Below are positions 8,992-17,568 of a stretch of 64,000 bases of DNA, piece by piece. Location of the stretch: positions 1-64,000 of the forward strand of contig UQRC01000009.1 in assembly GCA_900543445.1 (NCBI GenBank), in the 5' to 3' direction. This DNA is from an uncultured Lachnobacterium sp. Lineage in GTDB: Bacteria; Bacillota; Clostridia; Lachnospirales; Lachnospiraceae. Numbering within the stretch: position 1 is the first letter of the stretch; each line of letters starts with the position of its first letter. Below the pieces are notes generated by a model, which saw nothing but the letters and a program-made list of their open reading frames with translations, ran no database searches and was not told the DNA's origin. The position numbers and the translations under genes are program-made.

Positions 8992-10734
8992 ATGGCTTTT
9001 GACGGAATCGTAATCGCAAGTCTGGTCCACGAATTAAACCAGACTGTTTTAAATAGTAAAATTAGTAAGATCGCACAGCCGGAGAACGATGAGCTCCTGC
9101 TTACATGTAAGGGAAGCAACGGACAATTTCGTGTGGCGATCTCTGCAAGCGCTTCTCTTCCATTTTTATATCTGACAGACGAGAATAAACCGAGTCCACT
9201 GACCGCTCCGACTTTCTGTATGGTGCTGCGCAAGCATATTGCAAACGGACGCATCACACGCATTTACCAGCCGCATATGGAGCGAATCATCAATATGGAG
9301 ATCGAGCACCTGAACGAAATGGGTGATCTTTGTCATAAAACACTGATCATCGAGCTGATGGGCAAACATTCCAACATCATCTTCTGCGATGACAAAGGCA
9401 TGATCATCGACAGTATCAAGCATGTATCTTCCGCAGTAAGTTCCCTGCGTGAGGTTCTTCCCGGTAAAGACTATTTCATTCCTGCGACACAGGAGGATAA
9501 GTACAACCCTCTTACAACCCCGGCGGATCAGATCCATGAAATCATCGCAAGTAAGCCGCTGACCGTTGCAAAGGCGATCTATACAACTTTCACCGGTGTC
9601 AGTCCGTTGATCGCATCGGAGATTGCATATCGTGCCGGACTTGACGGAGATCAGCCACTGGCATCTTACTCCAAGGAACAGCTTTTGCACCTTAGCAACC
9701 ACATAGCATGGTTTTTTGATGATATCCGTGCTGATAAGTACCATCCGGTAATTGTAAGAAAAGGCAGACAACCGCTGGAATTTTCTGCTGTGGATCTGAC
9801 CATGTACCATGATTATGAAGTGGAATCCTACGACAGTATCTCACAGGTACTTGAAGTCTACTATGCAGAGAAGAATGTATATAGCCGCATCCACCAGAAA
9901 TCGGCAGATCTGCGCCGCATTGTCAACACTGCATTAGAGCGTAACCAGAAAAAGTACCAGATTCAGCTCAAGCAGCAGAAAGATGCTGAAAAGCGCGAAA
10001 AATACAAGCTTTACGGCGAACTGATCAATGTATACGGATACAATCTTGAGGAAGGTGCAAAGGAACTGATCGCGCCAAATTTCTATGATGATAACAAGGA
10101 AATCAAGATTCCTCTCGATCCTACTAAGACTGCAAGAGAGAATTCACAGAAATACTTTGACCGCTACGGCAAATTAAAGCGTACCGCAGAGGCGCTCGAC
10201 ACGCTCCTCGCAGAAACAAAAGCTGAGATCGATCATCTTGAATCCATCCAGAATTCTTTAGATATCGCGCTCTCCGCCGATGATCTTGTCCAGATCAAAC
10301 AGGAATTGATAGAATACGGGTTTATCAAGAAACATAGAAGCAGCAAGAAGGAAAAAGTGAAAAGCAAACCGTTCCACTATATTTCTTCCGATGGTTACGA
10401 TATGTATGTCGGCAAAAACAACTACCAGAACGATGAACTTACCTTCAAATTTGCAACCGGAAACGACTGGTGGTTTCACGCAAAAGGCATGCCAGGATCG
10501 CACGTTGTTGTAAAGAATAAGGGGGAAGAAATGCCGGATCGTGTATATGAGGAGGCTGCGATGCTCGCAGGCTACTACTCCAAGGGTCGCGAATCCGACA
10601 AGATCGAGATCGACTATCTCCAGAAGAAGAATGTCAAGAAACCGGCCGGCAGTGCTCCGGGATTTGTCGTTTACTACACAAATTTCTCTATGACAATACA
10701 TCCGGATATCTCAAATTTGAAACTCATTGATTAA
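8992..10734 (+). CDS. rqcH: Rqc2 homologue RqcH (NFACT protein), ribosome quality control
   Basis: A 580-residue protein with the NFACT-N start MAFDGIVIASLVHELN. A helix-hairpin-helix region and a long coiled coil (residues about 300-430) follow, then the NFACT-R domain with KPFHYISSDGYDMYVGKN and NDWWFHAKGMPGSHVVV near residues 460-510. It was formerly annotated as a fibronectin-binding protein. In Bacillus RqcH binds obstructed 50S subunits and adds poly-alanine tails to stalled chains. A strong AGGAGG site and its own promoter precede it, and a palindrome follows. Confidence 0.95.
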   Translation: MAFDGIVIASLVHELNQTVLNSKISKIAQPENDELLLTCKGSNGQFRVAISASASLPFLYLTDENKPSPLTAPTFCMVLRKHIANGRITRIYQPHMERIINMEIEHLNEMGDLCHKTLIIELMGKHSNIIFCDDKGMIIDSIKHVSSAVSSLREVLPGKDYFIPATQEDKYNPLTTPADQIHEIIASKPLTVAKAIYTTFTGVSPLIASEIAYRAGLDGDQPLASYSKEQLLHLSNHIAWFFDDIRADKYHPVIVRKGRQPLEFSAVDLTMYHDYEVESYDSISQVLEVYYAEKNVYSRIHQKSADLRRIVNTALERNQKKYQIQLKQQKDAEKREKYKLYGELINVYGYNLEEGAKELIAPNFYDDNKEIKIPLDPTKTARENSQKYFDRYGKLKRTAEALDTLLAETKAEIDHLESIQNSLDIALSADDLVQIKQELIEYGFIKKHRSSKKEKVKSKPFHYISSDGYDMYVGKNNYQNDELTFKFATGNDWWFHAKGMPGSHVVVKNKGEEMPDRVYEEAAMLAGYYSKGRESDKIEIDYLQKKNVKKPAGSAPGFVVYYTNFSMTIHPDISNLKLID

Positions 10735-10813
10735 ATTTGTGCCTAAGGGACGATTGTGGAAGCATACTATCTTTTTTCAGAAAAATTGACACGTTAACTT
10801 CGCCAACGATTTC

Positions 10814-10842
10814 AGGCAGGTTCTCAAATCGAGAACCTGCCT
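10814..10842 (+). terminator. Hairpin after rqcH
   Basis: A perfect 12-bp stem AGGCAGGTTCTC with a 5-base loop and its complement, followed by TCATCTTT. The T-run is weak, so termination on the plus strand is likely but not certain. It could also shield the 3' end of the convergent SASP transcript. Confidence 0.65.
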
Positions 10843-10880
10843 TCATCTTTAGGAATCACTATAGAATTTTCTTTTGTACG

Positions 10881-11078
10881 CTACTGCATATCGGCGGAAC
10901 GTCCTGCCATCTGCTTCTCCTGTGCCTCGATCATCTTCTTGACCATATAGCCGCCGACAGATCCATTCTGCTTCGCGGTAAGATTACCATTGTATCCGTC
11001 GCCGAGCGGAACACCAAGCTCGTCTGCGACCTCATACTTGAAACGCTCTAATGATTTCTTCGTATTTCTGTTTGCCAT
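10881..11078 (-). CDS. Alpha/beta-type small acid-soluble spore protein (SASP)
   Basis: A 65-residue protein from the ATG at 11078, where GGAGG lies 8 bases upstream; the frame stays open much further upstream but without a start signal. The germination-protease region YEVADELGV is near residue 15. The DNA-binding signature GNLTAKQNGSVGGYMVKKMI covers residues 31-50. These proteins saturate spore DNA, force A-form and protect it from UV, then are degraded at germination. A sigma-G-like promoter precedes it. This shows the organism can form spores. Confidence 0.93.
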   Translation of the reverse strand: MANRNTKKSLERFKYEVADELGVPLGDGYNGNLTAKQNGSVGGYMVKKMIEAQEKQMAGRSADMQ

Positions 11079-11119
11079 GATGCTTTCCTCCTTTGCGGTG
11101 TGTACTTTTGGTACAATCA

Positions 11120-11148
11120 TAGTATATGCAGTGAGGGAACTCATATGC
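11120..11148 (-). promoter_or_regulatory. Sigma-G-like promoter of the SASP gene
   Basis: Minus strand: GCATA (11144-11148), a 17-base spacer and TATACTA (11120-11126). This resembles the forespore sigma-G pattern (GnATR, about 17-18 bases, CATnnTA) with one mismatch. It lies about 42 bases before the SASP start. Assignment rests on gene function plus this match. Confidence 0.5.
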
Positions 11149-11171
11149 TGGCAAATATTTGTATGATACAC

Positions 11172-11322
11172 GAATTGCTCCGTTGCTATACAACTTCCGC
11201 AATTCGACACACATTCGGAATCCGTTGTTTTTGACCAAAACACTACTTCCTCATGTGTGTTGCGGGGCAATAAGATATAACTCTTATCCTGCAAGCAGGA
11301 ACGAGTTATAATCTTTTGCCCC
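11172..11322. other. Three adjacent hairpins between recG and the SASP gene; structured RNA or repeat element
   Basis: Three inverted repeats lie end to end. The first (11172-11205) has GAATTGC/GCAATTC outer arms and GTTG/CAAC inner arms. The second (11207-11260) has ACACACAT/ATGTGTGT arms around TTTTGACCAAAA. The third (11264-11322) is a long interrupted stem, GGGGCAA, AAGAT, ATAACTC and TCCTGC pairing with their complements around a 2-base loop. No T-run follows on either strand, so it is not a simple recG terminator. No known riboswitch class is recognised. No second copy was noticed in this window. Confidence 0.6.
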
Positions 11323-11330
11323 TTGTATCA

Positions 11331-13394
11331 TTACAAATTCATACGATCAATTTTATCCTCCAGGAACTGATCCATCTTGCGCTGCAATATCGTATGCGAC
11401 TCCATCGCAAGATCCGGATCTTCGTTAAGAATCAAAGCGACCGCTTCGGATGCCTGCTGAAGCACCGGTGCATCCTGATAGATATCCGCAAGCTGGAAAG
11501 CAAGATCACCACTTTGTCTGATGCCAAAGAAATCTCCCGGACCACGCAGACGCAGATCTTCACTCGCAATCTTAAATCCATCATTTGACTGATTTAAAAT
11601 TTCAAGACGTTTTTTCGCATTTTTCGACTGTGAAGTGTTGATCATGATACAGTACGACTGTGCGTCCCCTCGTCCGACACGCCCTCTGAGCTGATGCAGC
11701 TGCGCAAGACCGAAACGGTCAGCATTCTCGATCATCATAACCGTCGCATTCGGTACATTGACACCAACTTCTACGACAGTGGTTGATACAAGCACCTGCA
11801 CTTTATTTTGCGCAAACAGATTCATAATCTCATTTTTCTTATCGTTTTTCATCTTGCCGTGCAAAACACCGACTTCGATATCAGAAGGCAGTTCGGATTT
11901 CACTTTTCCGGCATAGTCCGTCACATTTTCACCTTCCATATTCTCGCTGCCTTCTACCAGAGGACAGATAATATAGGCCTGATGACCGGCTCTCACCTGT
12001 TCCTCAATGAAAGCATATGCTTTCGGCCGGTATCCGGTATTTACAACACAGTTTTTAATCGGAAGCCGCCTTGCAGGAACTTCATCGATTACCGAGATAT
12101 CCAGATCTCCGTAAAGAATGATTGCAAGTGTTCTTGGAATCGGAGTCGCACTCATAACAAGAATGTGTGGTCGTCTGCCTTTTTCCGCAAAAGTTTCTCT
12201 CTGACGGACACCGAACCGGTGCTGCTCATCCGTGATCACCAGCGCAAGATTCGAATAGATCGCTTTCTCCTGGATCAAGGCATGCGTACCGATCACCAGC
12301 GCATTTTTTTCTGCTTCCAGAGTCTGGTAGGCAAGTCTCTTTTCTTTCGCTGTCATGGAGCCCGTCAAAAGTACAATCGGAAAATGCAGACCAAACTGTT
12401 CACTCATCTGGCAGTATGATTCATAATGCTGCCTTGCAAGTACTTCCGTCGGAGCCATAATGGCAGACTGATAGCCGCTTGCCGCCGTCCACGCCATCGC
12501 AAGGAATGCCACGATCGTCTTTCCTGATCCAACATCTCCCTGTATCAGCCGTTGCATCACATATGGACTTTGCATATCACGTATTACATCGTCAAGTGCT
12601 CGCTTCTGTGCACCAGTTAATTCATACGGAAGTTTTTCGATACACTCCTCTATTATCTCCGGTTCTCGAAACGAAAATGCGTTACTTTCCCGCTTCTTTT
12701 GTTCCTTCTGGTACTGCATTCCAAGAATAAACAAAAAGAATTCATCAAAAACAAGACGTTTGCGCGCCTCGATCAGTGTATCAAAGGAATCTGGAAAATG
12801 AATCTGTTTGATTGCATAATTATATTCACAAAGTACATACTTCTCTCGCACATCCGTCGGCAGATAATCGTAAAGCATATCTTTTTCCGCAAGCGCTTGA
12901 CGTATCGTCTTGATCATAAGATTGTTCGATACGCCTCCGGTCAGAGAATACACAGGGAAAAGCATATCTTCCATCTGTGTATAAGCCTGCGGCTCATAGA
13001 TGACCGGTTGTTCCATCACATATTTACCTTCTTTGATCGTGACTTTTCCATAGAAGACATAATACTGATTGGCTTTCAGATTATTTCTGATATATGGCTG
13101 CCGATACCAGATCAGCTGCATCTTATGTCCGACAGAACCAATGGTAAGCAGTGTCAACTGCATACGCCTCGTACTTTTGACAACCGGAGATGTTCTCACC
13201 TGTGCTACAATCGCATGATTTTCTTCCGTGAGGGAAGAAATCTCATCGATCAGTTCCATCTTCGGATACCTGATATATGTCCGGGGAAAATGAAGGAGTA
13301 TATCACCAACGGTGTATACTCCCATTTTTGCAAACAATTCTTTTGTTTTCTCCCCAATTCCTTTTAAACTCGTAATTGAAGATGTCTCATTCAT
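11331..13394 (-). CDS. recG: ATP-dependent DNA helicase RecG
   Basis: A 687-residue protein, the usual RecG length. The N-terminal wedge/OB domain covers residues about 1-240. Walker A GDVGSGKT is near residue 285, the DEQH box (ITDEQHRFG) near 395, and the C-terminal helicase motif VGRGDAQSYC near 590 with the TRG motif beyond it. RecG remodels stalled replication forks and Holliday junctions. It is the third gene after asp23 and fakA, 45 bases from fakA. Confidence 0.97.
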   Translation of the reverse strand: MNETSSITSLKGIGEKTKELFAKMGVYTVGDILLHFPRTYIRYPKMELIDEISSLTEENHAIVAQVRTSPVVKSTRRMQLTLLTIGSVGHKMQLIWYRQPYIRNNLKANQYYVFYGKVTIKEGKYVMEQPVIYEPQAYTQMEDMLFPVYSLTGGVSNNLMIKTIRQALAEKDMLYDYLPTDVREKYVLCEYNYAIKQIHFPDSFDTLIEARKRLVFDEFFLFILGMQYQKEQKKRESNAFSFREPEIIEECIEKLPYELTGAQKRALDDVIRDMQSPYVMQRLIQGDVGSGKTIVAFLAMAWTAASGYQSAIMAPTEVLARQHYESYCQMSEQFGLHFPIVLLTGSMTAKEKRLAYQTLEAEKNALVIGTHALIQEKAIYSNLALVITDEQHRFGVRQRETFAEKGRRPHILVMSATPIPRTLAIILYGDLDISVIDEVPARRLPIKNCVVNTGYRPKAYAFIEEQVRAGHQAYIICPLVEGSENMEGENVTDYAGKVKSELPSDIEVGVLHGKMKNDKKNEIMNLFAQNKVQVLVSTTVVEVGVNVPNATVMMIENADRFGLAQLHQLRGRVGRGDAQSYCIMINTSQSKNAKKRLEILNQSNDGFKIASEDLRLRGPGDFFGIRQSGDLAFQLADIYQDAPVLQQASEAVALILNEDPDLAMESHTILQRKMDQFLEDKIDRMNL

Positions 13395-13439
13395 AATCTA
13401 TTTCCTGTTTTGCTTGTGACTGAATAGCAGAAGGTGCGC

Positions 13440-15113
13440 CTATTCTACGGAAATTACGTAGTAATAGATTGGCTGTCCGCCAGCATTGATCTCAACCTCT
13501 ACATCCGGATACTTCTCCTCAATGACTGCTCCAATCTCCTCTGCAGCTTCTTCGGTTGCATCCGTTCCATAATAAATGCTTACGATTGCAGAATCCTCAT
13601 CTACCATTGCATCTACCATCTCAAGCGTCGTTGCTTTCAGATCCTGTCCGACAGAAAGAATAGAGGAATCTCCGATTCCCATATAATCATCCTGCTTGAT
13701 CGTCTTGCCATCAATCTCCGTATCGCGGACTGCATAAGTCACCTGTCCGGTCTTTACATTGCCGATTTCTGCAAGCATTGTCTCCTTATTCTCTTCCGGT
13801 GAATAATCCGGAATATAATTGACCATTGCAACAATACCCTGCGGGATCGTCTTGGTAGGAAGAACGATGATATCTTTGTCCTCTACCAGTGTTGCCGCCT
13901 GGTTGGCAGCCATAATAATATTCTTATTGTTTGGAAGAATAAAAATATGATCCGCATTCACATGATCAATTGCAGAAAGCATGTCTTCCGTGCTAGGATT
14001 CATCGTTTGACCACCCTCGATAATGTAGTCAACGCCAAGTCCCTTGAAGATCTCATTCATTCCCTCACCGATCGATACAGAGATAAATCCCATATCTTTT
14101 CTCGGCTCGTTAGCCTTAGCTTCCTCTTCCTCGGCCTTCTGCTGGGCAGCAAGCTTTTCTGCATCCTTGATCAGTTTCTCCTGATGCTCCTCACGCATAT
14201 TGTCGATCTTGATCTTGCTTAATGAACCATGTGTTAAGGCTTTCTGAATAGCAAGACCCGGATCATTGGTATGTACGTGAGTCTTAACGATCTCATCGTC
14301 CGCTACCACAACGATCGAATCTCCGATGGATTCAAGGAATGCTTTGTATTCATGCTCCTCTGCCTCTGTGAGAGGTTTGTTCAAAACAATGATAAACTCG
14401 GTACAGTAACCGAATTTGATCTCTTTCTCTGTCTCTGCTGAAATCTTGACAACGCCGGATCCTTTGGAAGCATCCTCAATCTCATAGTCGATTTCTTTAC
14501 CAAGAAGGCTGTCATAAGCGCCTTTTAACACCTGCATAAGTCCCTGTCCGCCGGAATCTACCACACCCGCCTGTTTTAATACAGGAAGCATCTCCGGTGT
14601 CTGACTTAATACATAATCTGCATGCTTGATTACTTCGTCACAGAATACAACAAGATCTTCGGTCTCATCGACCATCTCTAATGCTTTATCTGCCGCGCCC
14701 TTGGCAACCGTAAGAATAGTTCCCTCCTTTGGTTTCATAACTGCCTTATAAGCGGTCTCAACGGCCTTCTGGAATGCATCGGAAAGTACCGAAACAGTCA
14801 CTTCATCATAAGAAGCGATCACTTTACAGAATCCACGGAACAACTGCGACAAAATAACGCCGGAATTACCGCGCGCGCCACGCAGAGAACCGGATGAGAT
14901 TGCCTTGGAAAGCTGAGCCATCGTTGGATTCTCGAGCGCAGATACCTCTCTTGCCGCTGACATGATTGTCATCGACATATTTGTACCGGTATCTCCATCA
15001 GGAACCGGAAATACGTTCAGTTCATTAATCCACTCTTTTTTCGCGTCCAGATTCTTCGCACCGGCGAGGAACATCTTAGACAGTACCTCTGTATTAATAC
15101 TTGTGATTTCCAA
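13440..15113 (-). CDS. fakA: DAK2-domain fatty acid kinase catalytic subunit (FakA/YloV)
   Basis: A 557-residue protein. The N-terminal DAK2/DhaL nucleotide-binding domain shows FPVPDGDTGTNMSMT near residue 35 and GARGNSGVILSQLFRGF near 78. A middle domain and the C-terminal FakA domain with IIEGGQTMNPSTEDM near 364 follow. FakA phosphorylates fatty acids held by FakB so that they enter phospholipid synthesis. No fakB is seen in this window. It is co-transcribed with asp23 upstream and recG downstream, a conserved Firmicutes order. Confidence 0.92.
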   Translation of the reverse strand: MEITSINTEVLSKMFLAGAKNLDAKKEWINELNVFPVPDGDTGTNMSMTIMSAAREVSALENPTMAQLSKAISSGSLRGARGNSGVILSQLFRGFCKVIASYDEVTVSVLSDAFQKAVETAYKAVMKPKEGTILTVAKGAADKALEMVDETEDLVVFCDEVIKHADYVLSQTPEMLPVLKQAGVVDSGGQGLMQVLKGAYDSLLGKEIDYEIEDASKGSGVVKISAETEKEIKFGYCTEFIIVLNKPLTEAEEHEYKAFLESIGDSIVVVADDEIVKTHVHTNDPGLAIQKALTHGSLSKIKIDNMREEHQEKLIKDAEKLAAQQKAEEEEAKANEPRKDMGFISVSIGEGMNEIFKGLGVDYIIEGGQTMNPSTEDMLSAIDHVNADHIFILPNNKNIIMAANQAATLVEDKDIIVLPTKTIPQGIVAMVNYIPDYSPEENKETMLAEIGNVKTGQVTYAVRDTEIDGKTIKQDDYMGIGDSSILSVGQDLKATTLEMVDAMVDEDSAIVSIYYGTDATEEAAEEIGAVIEEKYPDVEVEINAGGQPIYYYVISVE

Positions 15114-15127
15114 TTTCTTAATCCTCC

Positions 15128-15487
15128 CTAGTCAATGACACGTACGCCTTCGACGTAGATGTTAATTTTGTTGATCTTCATGCCGGTAAATGACTCTACC
15201 TTATATTTTACTGTTTCGATCAGGTTATCAGAAACCGTAGTAATGCTCACACCATAAGCAATAATGACATGAAAATCGATTGTAATCTGATTATCTTCTT
15301 CAACAACAACACTGATTCCGTGTGTCAGATAATCTTTCTTTAAAAGTTTAACAAGACCATCTTTCATATTAACGGCGGCCATACCGACGATTCCGAAGCA
15401 CTCTACTGCAACCGATCCGGCATAAGTAGCGATGACATCTTCATCGATTAAAATCTTACCATACTGGGTATCCATCTGTCCCTTCAT
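15128..15487 (-). CDS. Asp23/Gls24 family envelope stress protein (YloU)
   Basis: A 119-residue protein of the Asp23 family. It has DEDVIATYAGSVAVECFG near the start and the internal EDNQITIDFHVIIAYGVSI strand region. Members bind the membrane or influence cell-envelope stress; the molecular activity is unknown. It lies 14 bases before fakA and heads that operon, with a promoter at 15558-15586. Confidence 0.9.
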   Translation of the reverse strand: MKGQMDTQYGKILIDEDVIATYAGSVAVECFGIVGMAAVNMKDGLVKLLKKDYLTHGISVVVEEDNQITIDFHVIIAYGVSITTVSDNLIETVKYKVESFTGMKINKINIYVEGVRVID

Positions 15488-15557
15488 ACTCAGACCTCCA
15501 ATTTTATCTGTTCAATAAGCGAGTTGACATACTTACACTCATTCTATAACTATTCGT

Positions 15558-15586
15558 ATTATAACCATTTTTCTTAAACTTGTAAA
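15558..15586 (-). promoter_or_regulatory. Promoter of the asp23-fakA-recG operon
   Basis: Minus strand: TTTACA (15581-15586), a 17-base spacer and TATAAT (15558-15563), about 70 bases before the asp23 start. Confidence 0.65.
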
Positions 15587-15613
15587 TATATTTCAATTTT
15601 TTATAATTTTTCC

Positions 15614-15642
15614 TTGCAATTGAAAAATGAATCTGATAGAAT
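15614..15642 (+). promoter_or_regulatory. Promoter of rpmB
   Basis: TTGCAA (15614-15619), a 17-base spacer and TAGAAT (15637-15642), 60 bases before the rpmB ATG and divergent from the asp23 promoter. Confidence 0.65.
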
Positions 15643-15702
15643 ACATTTGTTGTGAGTTTGTATATAAGGCAAACTTAGTGAAATGCAAGGAGGTGCAAAA
15701 TC

Positions 15703-15888
15703 ATGGCAAAGTGTGCAATTTGTGAAAAAGGTGTACATTATGGAAATAATGTCAGCCATTCTCATAGAAGATCCAATCGTGTATGGAAATCAAACATCAA
15801 ACGTGTGAGCTGTAAAGTAAACGGAGTACCACAGAAATTATATGTTTGTGCTTCCTGCCTTAGATCTGGAAAAGTTGAGAGAGCATAG
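15703..15888 (+). CDS. rpmB: 50S ribosomal protein L28
   Basis: A 61-residue protein starting MAKCAICEKGVHYGNNVSHS, with RSNRVWKSNIKRV and a C-terminal CASCLRSGKV. It has both cysteine pairs (CAIC and CASC) and is therefore the zinc-binding form of L28. AAGGAGG precedes the ATG. It is a monocistronic gene with its own promoter and a strong terminator, divergent from asp23 as in many Firmicutes. Confidence 0.97.
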   Translation: MAKCAICEKGVHYGNNVSHSHRRSNRVWKSNIKRVSCKVNGVPQKLYVCASCLRSGKVERA

Positions 15889-15894
15889 TATTTT

Positions 15895-15927
15895 AAGAAC
15901 CATCGCAATGCGATGGTTCTTTTTTTA
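15895..15927 (+). terminator. Rho-independent terminator of rpmB
   Basis: A perfect 12-bp stem AAGAACCATCGC/GCGATGGTTCTT with a 3-base loop, followed by a T-run. The T-run overlaps the stop codon of the small gene on the other strand. Confidence 0.9.
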
Positions 15928-16065
15928 CCTACACGAATACAACAGATAAGACACCAAAAGCGCGCCAAGTATCAACAGGATTCCAATCACTCCCCCACCC
16001 ACGATATACATAAGGAGCATCCCCATCGCAAACCAGAATAATGTATATCCCCAGATTCTACGCAT
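15925..16065 (-). CDS. Small membrane protein, 46 residues, uncharacterised
   Basis: An ATG at 16065 opens 46 codons to TAA. The product begins MRRIWGYTLFWFAMGMLLMY, then a glycine-rich turn, a second hydrophobic stretch (IGILLILGALLVSYLL) and a final Cys-Arg. This predicts two short membrane helices with a basic N-terminus. GGTGGG sits 4 bases before the ATG. It lies directly after the gerW terminator T-run, so expression would need read-through or a cryptic promoter. I do not recognise a named family. Confidence 0.55.
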   Translation of the reverse strand: MRRIWGYTLFWFAMGMLLMYIVGGGVIGILLILGALLVSYLLYSCR

Positions 16066-16073
16066 TTTCCCAC

Positions 16074-16109
16074 CAAAAAAGCATATATTATGTTACTAAT
16101 ATATGCTTT
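16074..16109 (-). terminator. Rho-independent terminator after gerW
   Basis: On the minus strand a 13-bp stem AAAGCATATATTA/TAATATATGCTTT with a 6-base loop runs into a T-tract. The stem is AT-rich but perfect. Confidence 0.75.
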
Positions 16110-16139
16110 CCGTCATAAAACTATCCAATTATTATCTGT

Positions 16140-16550
16140 TTAGGCTTCCTTATTGGAATCATCATCCGCTTTCTCAAAATCAACATCTTCAAATGTAAGC
16201 TCTTCATCATCCTTGCCTTTGCCGGATGTAAACTTGTTGACGAAATCCGGCACCATATCAAGAATCTTGGTCATACTGTCCTGATTCTTAATATTAACAA
16301 GCTTGGTCACACCGTTTTGGATCACAAGGACAGCGCTCGGATTGATCTTTCCCCCCATACCGCCGGCTCCGTTATTCTTCTTCTCCTGCGAAAATGCGCC
16401 GGCTGCGACACCGAACGACACATCCACAAGCGGAAGAATGATCGTATCACCAATATGCACCGCATCCCCGACTACCGTCTTCGTTGTGATAAAACTGTCC
16501 ATTCCCTTAAACAAAGATTCCACTGTATTATTAAAGCTGTTATCTGCCAT
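16140..16550 (-). CDS. gerW: GerW family sporulation protein (YtfJ)
   Basis: A 136-residue protein. The start at 16550 (MADNSFNN) is chosen because AGGAGG lies 9 bases before it; an in-frame ATG seven codons upstream would lie on the other side of that site. The GerW core is seen in FITTKTVVGDAVHIGDTIILP and VSFGVAAGAFSQ, with a glycine-rich loop and SAVLVIQNG. The Bacillus protein is needed for proper spore germination. It follows the DUF2953 gene, the same ytfI-ytfJ pairing as in Bacillus. Confidence 0.9.
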   Translation of the reverse strand: MADNSFNNTVESLFKGMDSFITTKTVVGDAVHIGDTIILPLVDVSFGVAAGAFSQEKKNNGAGGMGGKINPSAVLVIQNGVTKLVNIKNQDSMTKILDMVPDFVNKFTSGKGKDDEELTFEDVDFEKADDDSNKEA

Positions 16551-16572
16551 CTTGTAATCCTCCTGTCCCAAT

Positions 16573-17568
16573 CTACGCCTTCATATTTCTAAAGTAATTA
16601 TATAATTTTTGGCAGTCCTTATCAAGAACCAATCCCAAAATCAATTTCAAAAGCGAAAAGCCGAGTATCCGTCCCTTCACATCAAATTCCGCATCTGCAT
16701 ACGCATTATCTGCCGTAAAATCCGGATGAACATTCCACCGGTTCTGATAGCCGACCGGAAACATGGCCAGGATTCCAAGAAGCTGCGCTGTCGTATCCGG
16801 TGAACCGGTTGAAAATTCCAGATCCAGCTTTAGTCGACGCGGCATCAGAATATGAAGTAATTTCCACAAGGATGCCTTAAGCTTTGTGAGCGCTCTCTTC
16901 GTCCGCTCGCTTTGCATAAGGCGCTGCAAACGCCGCATCGTCTGCCCGATGTTTAAAGCCGCCTGCACAAACGTCCTCCACACTTCTTTCACTTTGATGA
17001 TCCAGCCACGCACTGCATGGATACAACATCTGAATTTGCCTTTTATAGCACGCACTCCGCGGAAGCGTTTCTTCTCTCCCACGTTTTCATCTGTATCCTC
17101 CTGCACAGTAACCTCAGGTAAAGCATCCTGCTCGTATCCAACACTCTGCGTCTCTTCACTATCATTCGGATCCGCCTGAATGTCCATCACATTTTTGCTC
17201 TCATCCAGGGCTTTCTTCGCTGGAATCTGCTCATTGGAATCGTCCGTCTTTTCACAATCCTGCATAGTTTCATCATATTGGTCAGTATTACCGGATTTGT
17301 CCGGTTTATTACCGCTTGATAAGAATTTACGGATTCCAAAAATACGAAGATAAATCTTCTTTCCGGAATCGGAAACCATGATTCCGCCGCCAGCCAGATA
17401 ACAAAGTCCATAGATACTTGCTGTAAGATCCGTTTTTCCGTGATAACTGCCCTTCACGCGATACGCAAACGGAACAAACAATAAAGCGATAATGATAAGC
17501 ACCAGCAGAGCAAGCACAACAAGCAGAACGATGCCAATGATCTTAAGTATCAAAAGCAAAACACTCAT
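16573..17568 (-). CDS. DUF2953 domain protein (YtfI-like), membrane-anchored
   Basis: A 331-residue protein from ATG 17568, preceded by GGAGGAG. One N-terminal membrane helix (residues about 5-30) is followed by a DUF2953 start (RVKGSYHGKTDLTASIYG). A long acidic low-complexity insert (about 90-150) and a basic C-terminal half follow, with KLDLEFSTGSPDTTAQLLG and VKGRILGFSLLKL. The function is unknown; pairing with gerW suggests a sporulation role. Its start overlaps the end of the preceding gene by 4 bases. Confidence 0.8.
   Translation of the reverse strand: MSVLLLILKIIGIVLLVVLALLVLIIIALLFVPFAYRVKGSYHGKTDLTASIYGLCYLAGGGIMVSDSGKKIYLRIFGIRKFLSSGNKPDKSGNTDQYDETMQDCEKTDDSNEQIPAKKALDESKNVMDIQADPNDSEETQSVGYEQDALPEVTVQEDTDENVGEKKRFRGVRAIKGKFRCCIHAVRGWIIKVKEVWRTFVQAALNIGQTMRRLQRLMQSERTKRALTKLKASLWKLLHILMPRRLKLDLEFSTGSPDTTAQLLGILAMFPVGYQNRWNVHPDFTADNAYADAEFDVKGRILGFSLLKLILGLVLDKDCQKLYNYFRNMKA

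Noticed and set aside
11079..11294. Upstream extension of the SASP frame to 137 codons
   Set aside because: It runs through the three-hairpin element and the promoter; GGAGG before ATG 11078 and family length fix the short start.
11264..11322. Reading the third hairpin simply as the recG terminator
   Set aside because: No T-run follows the stem on the minus strand, and it is part of a larger array of hairpins.
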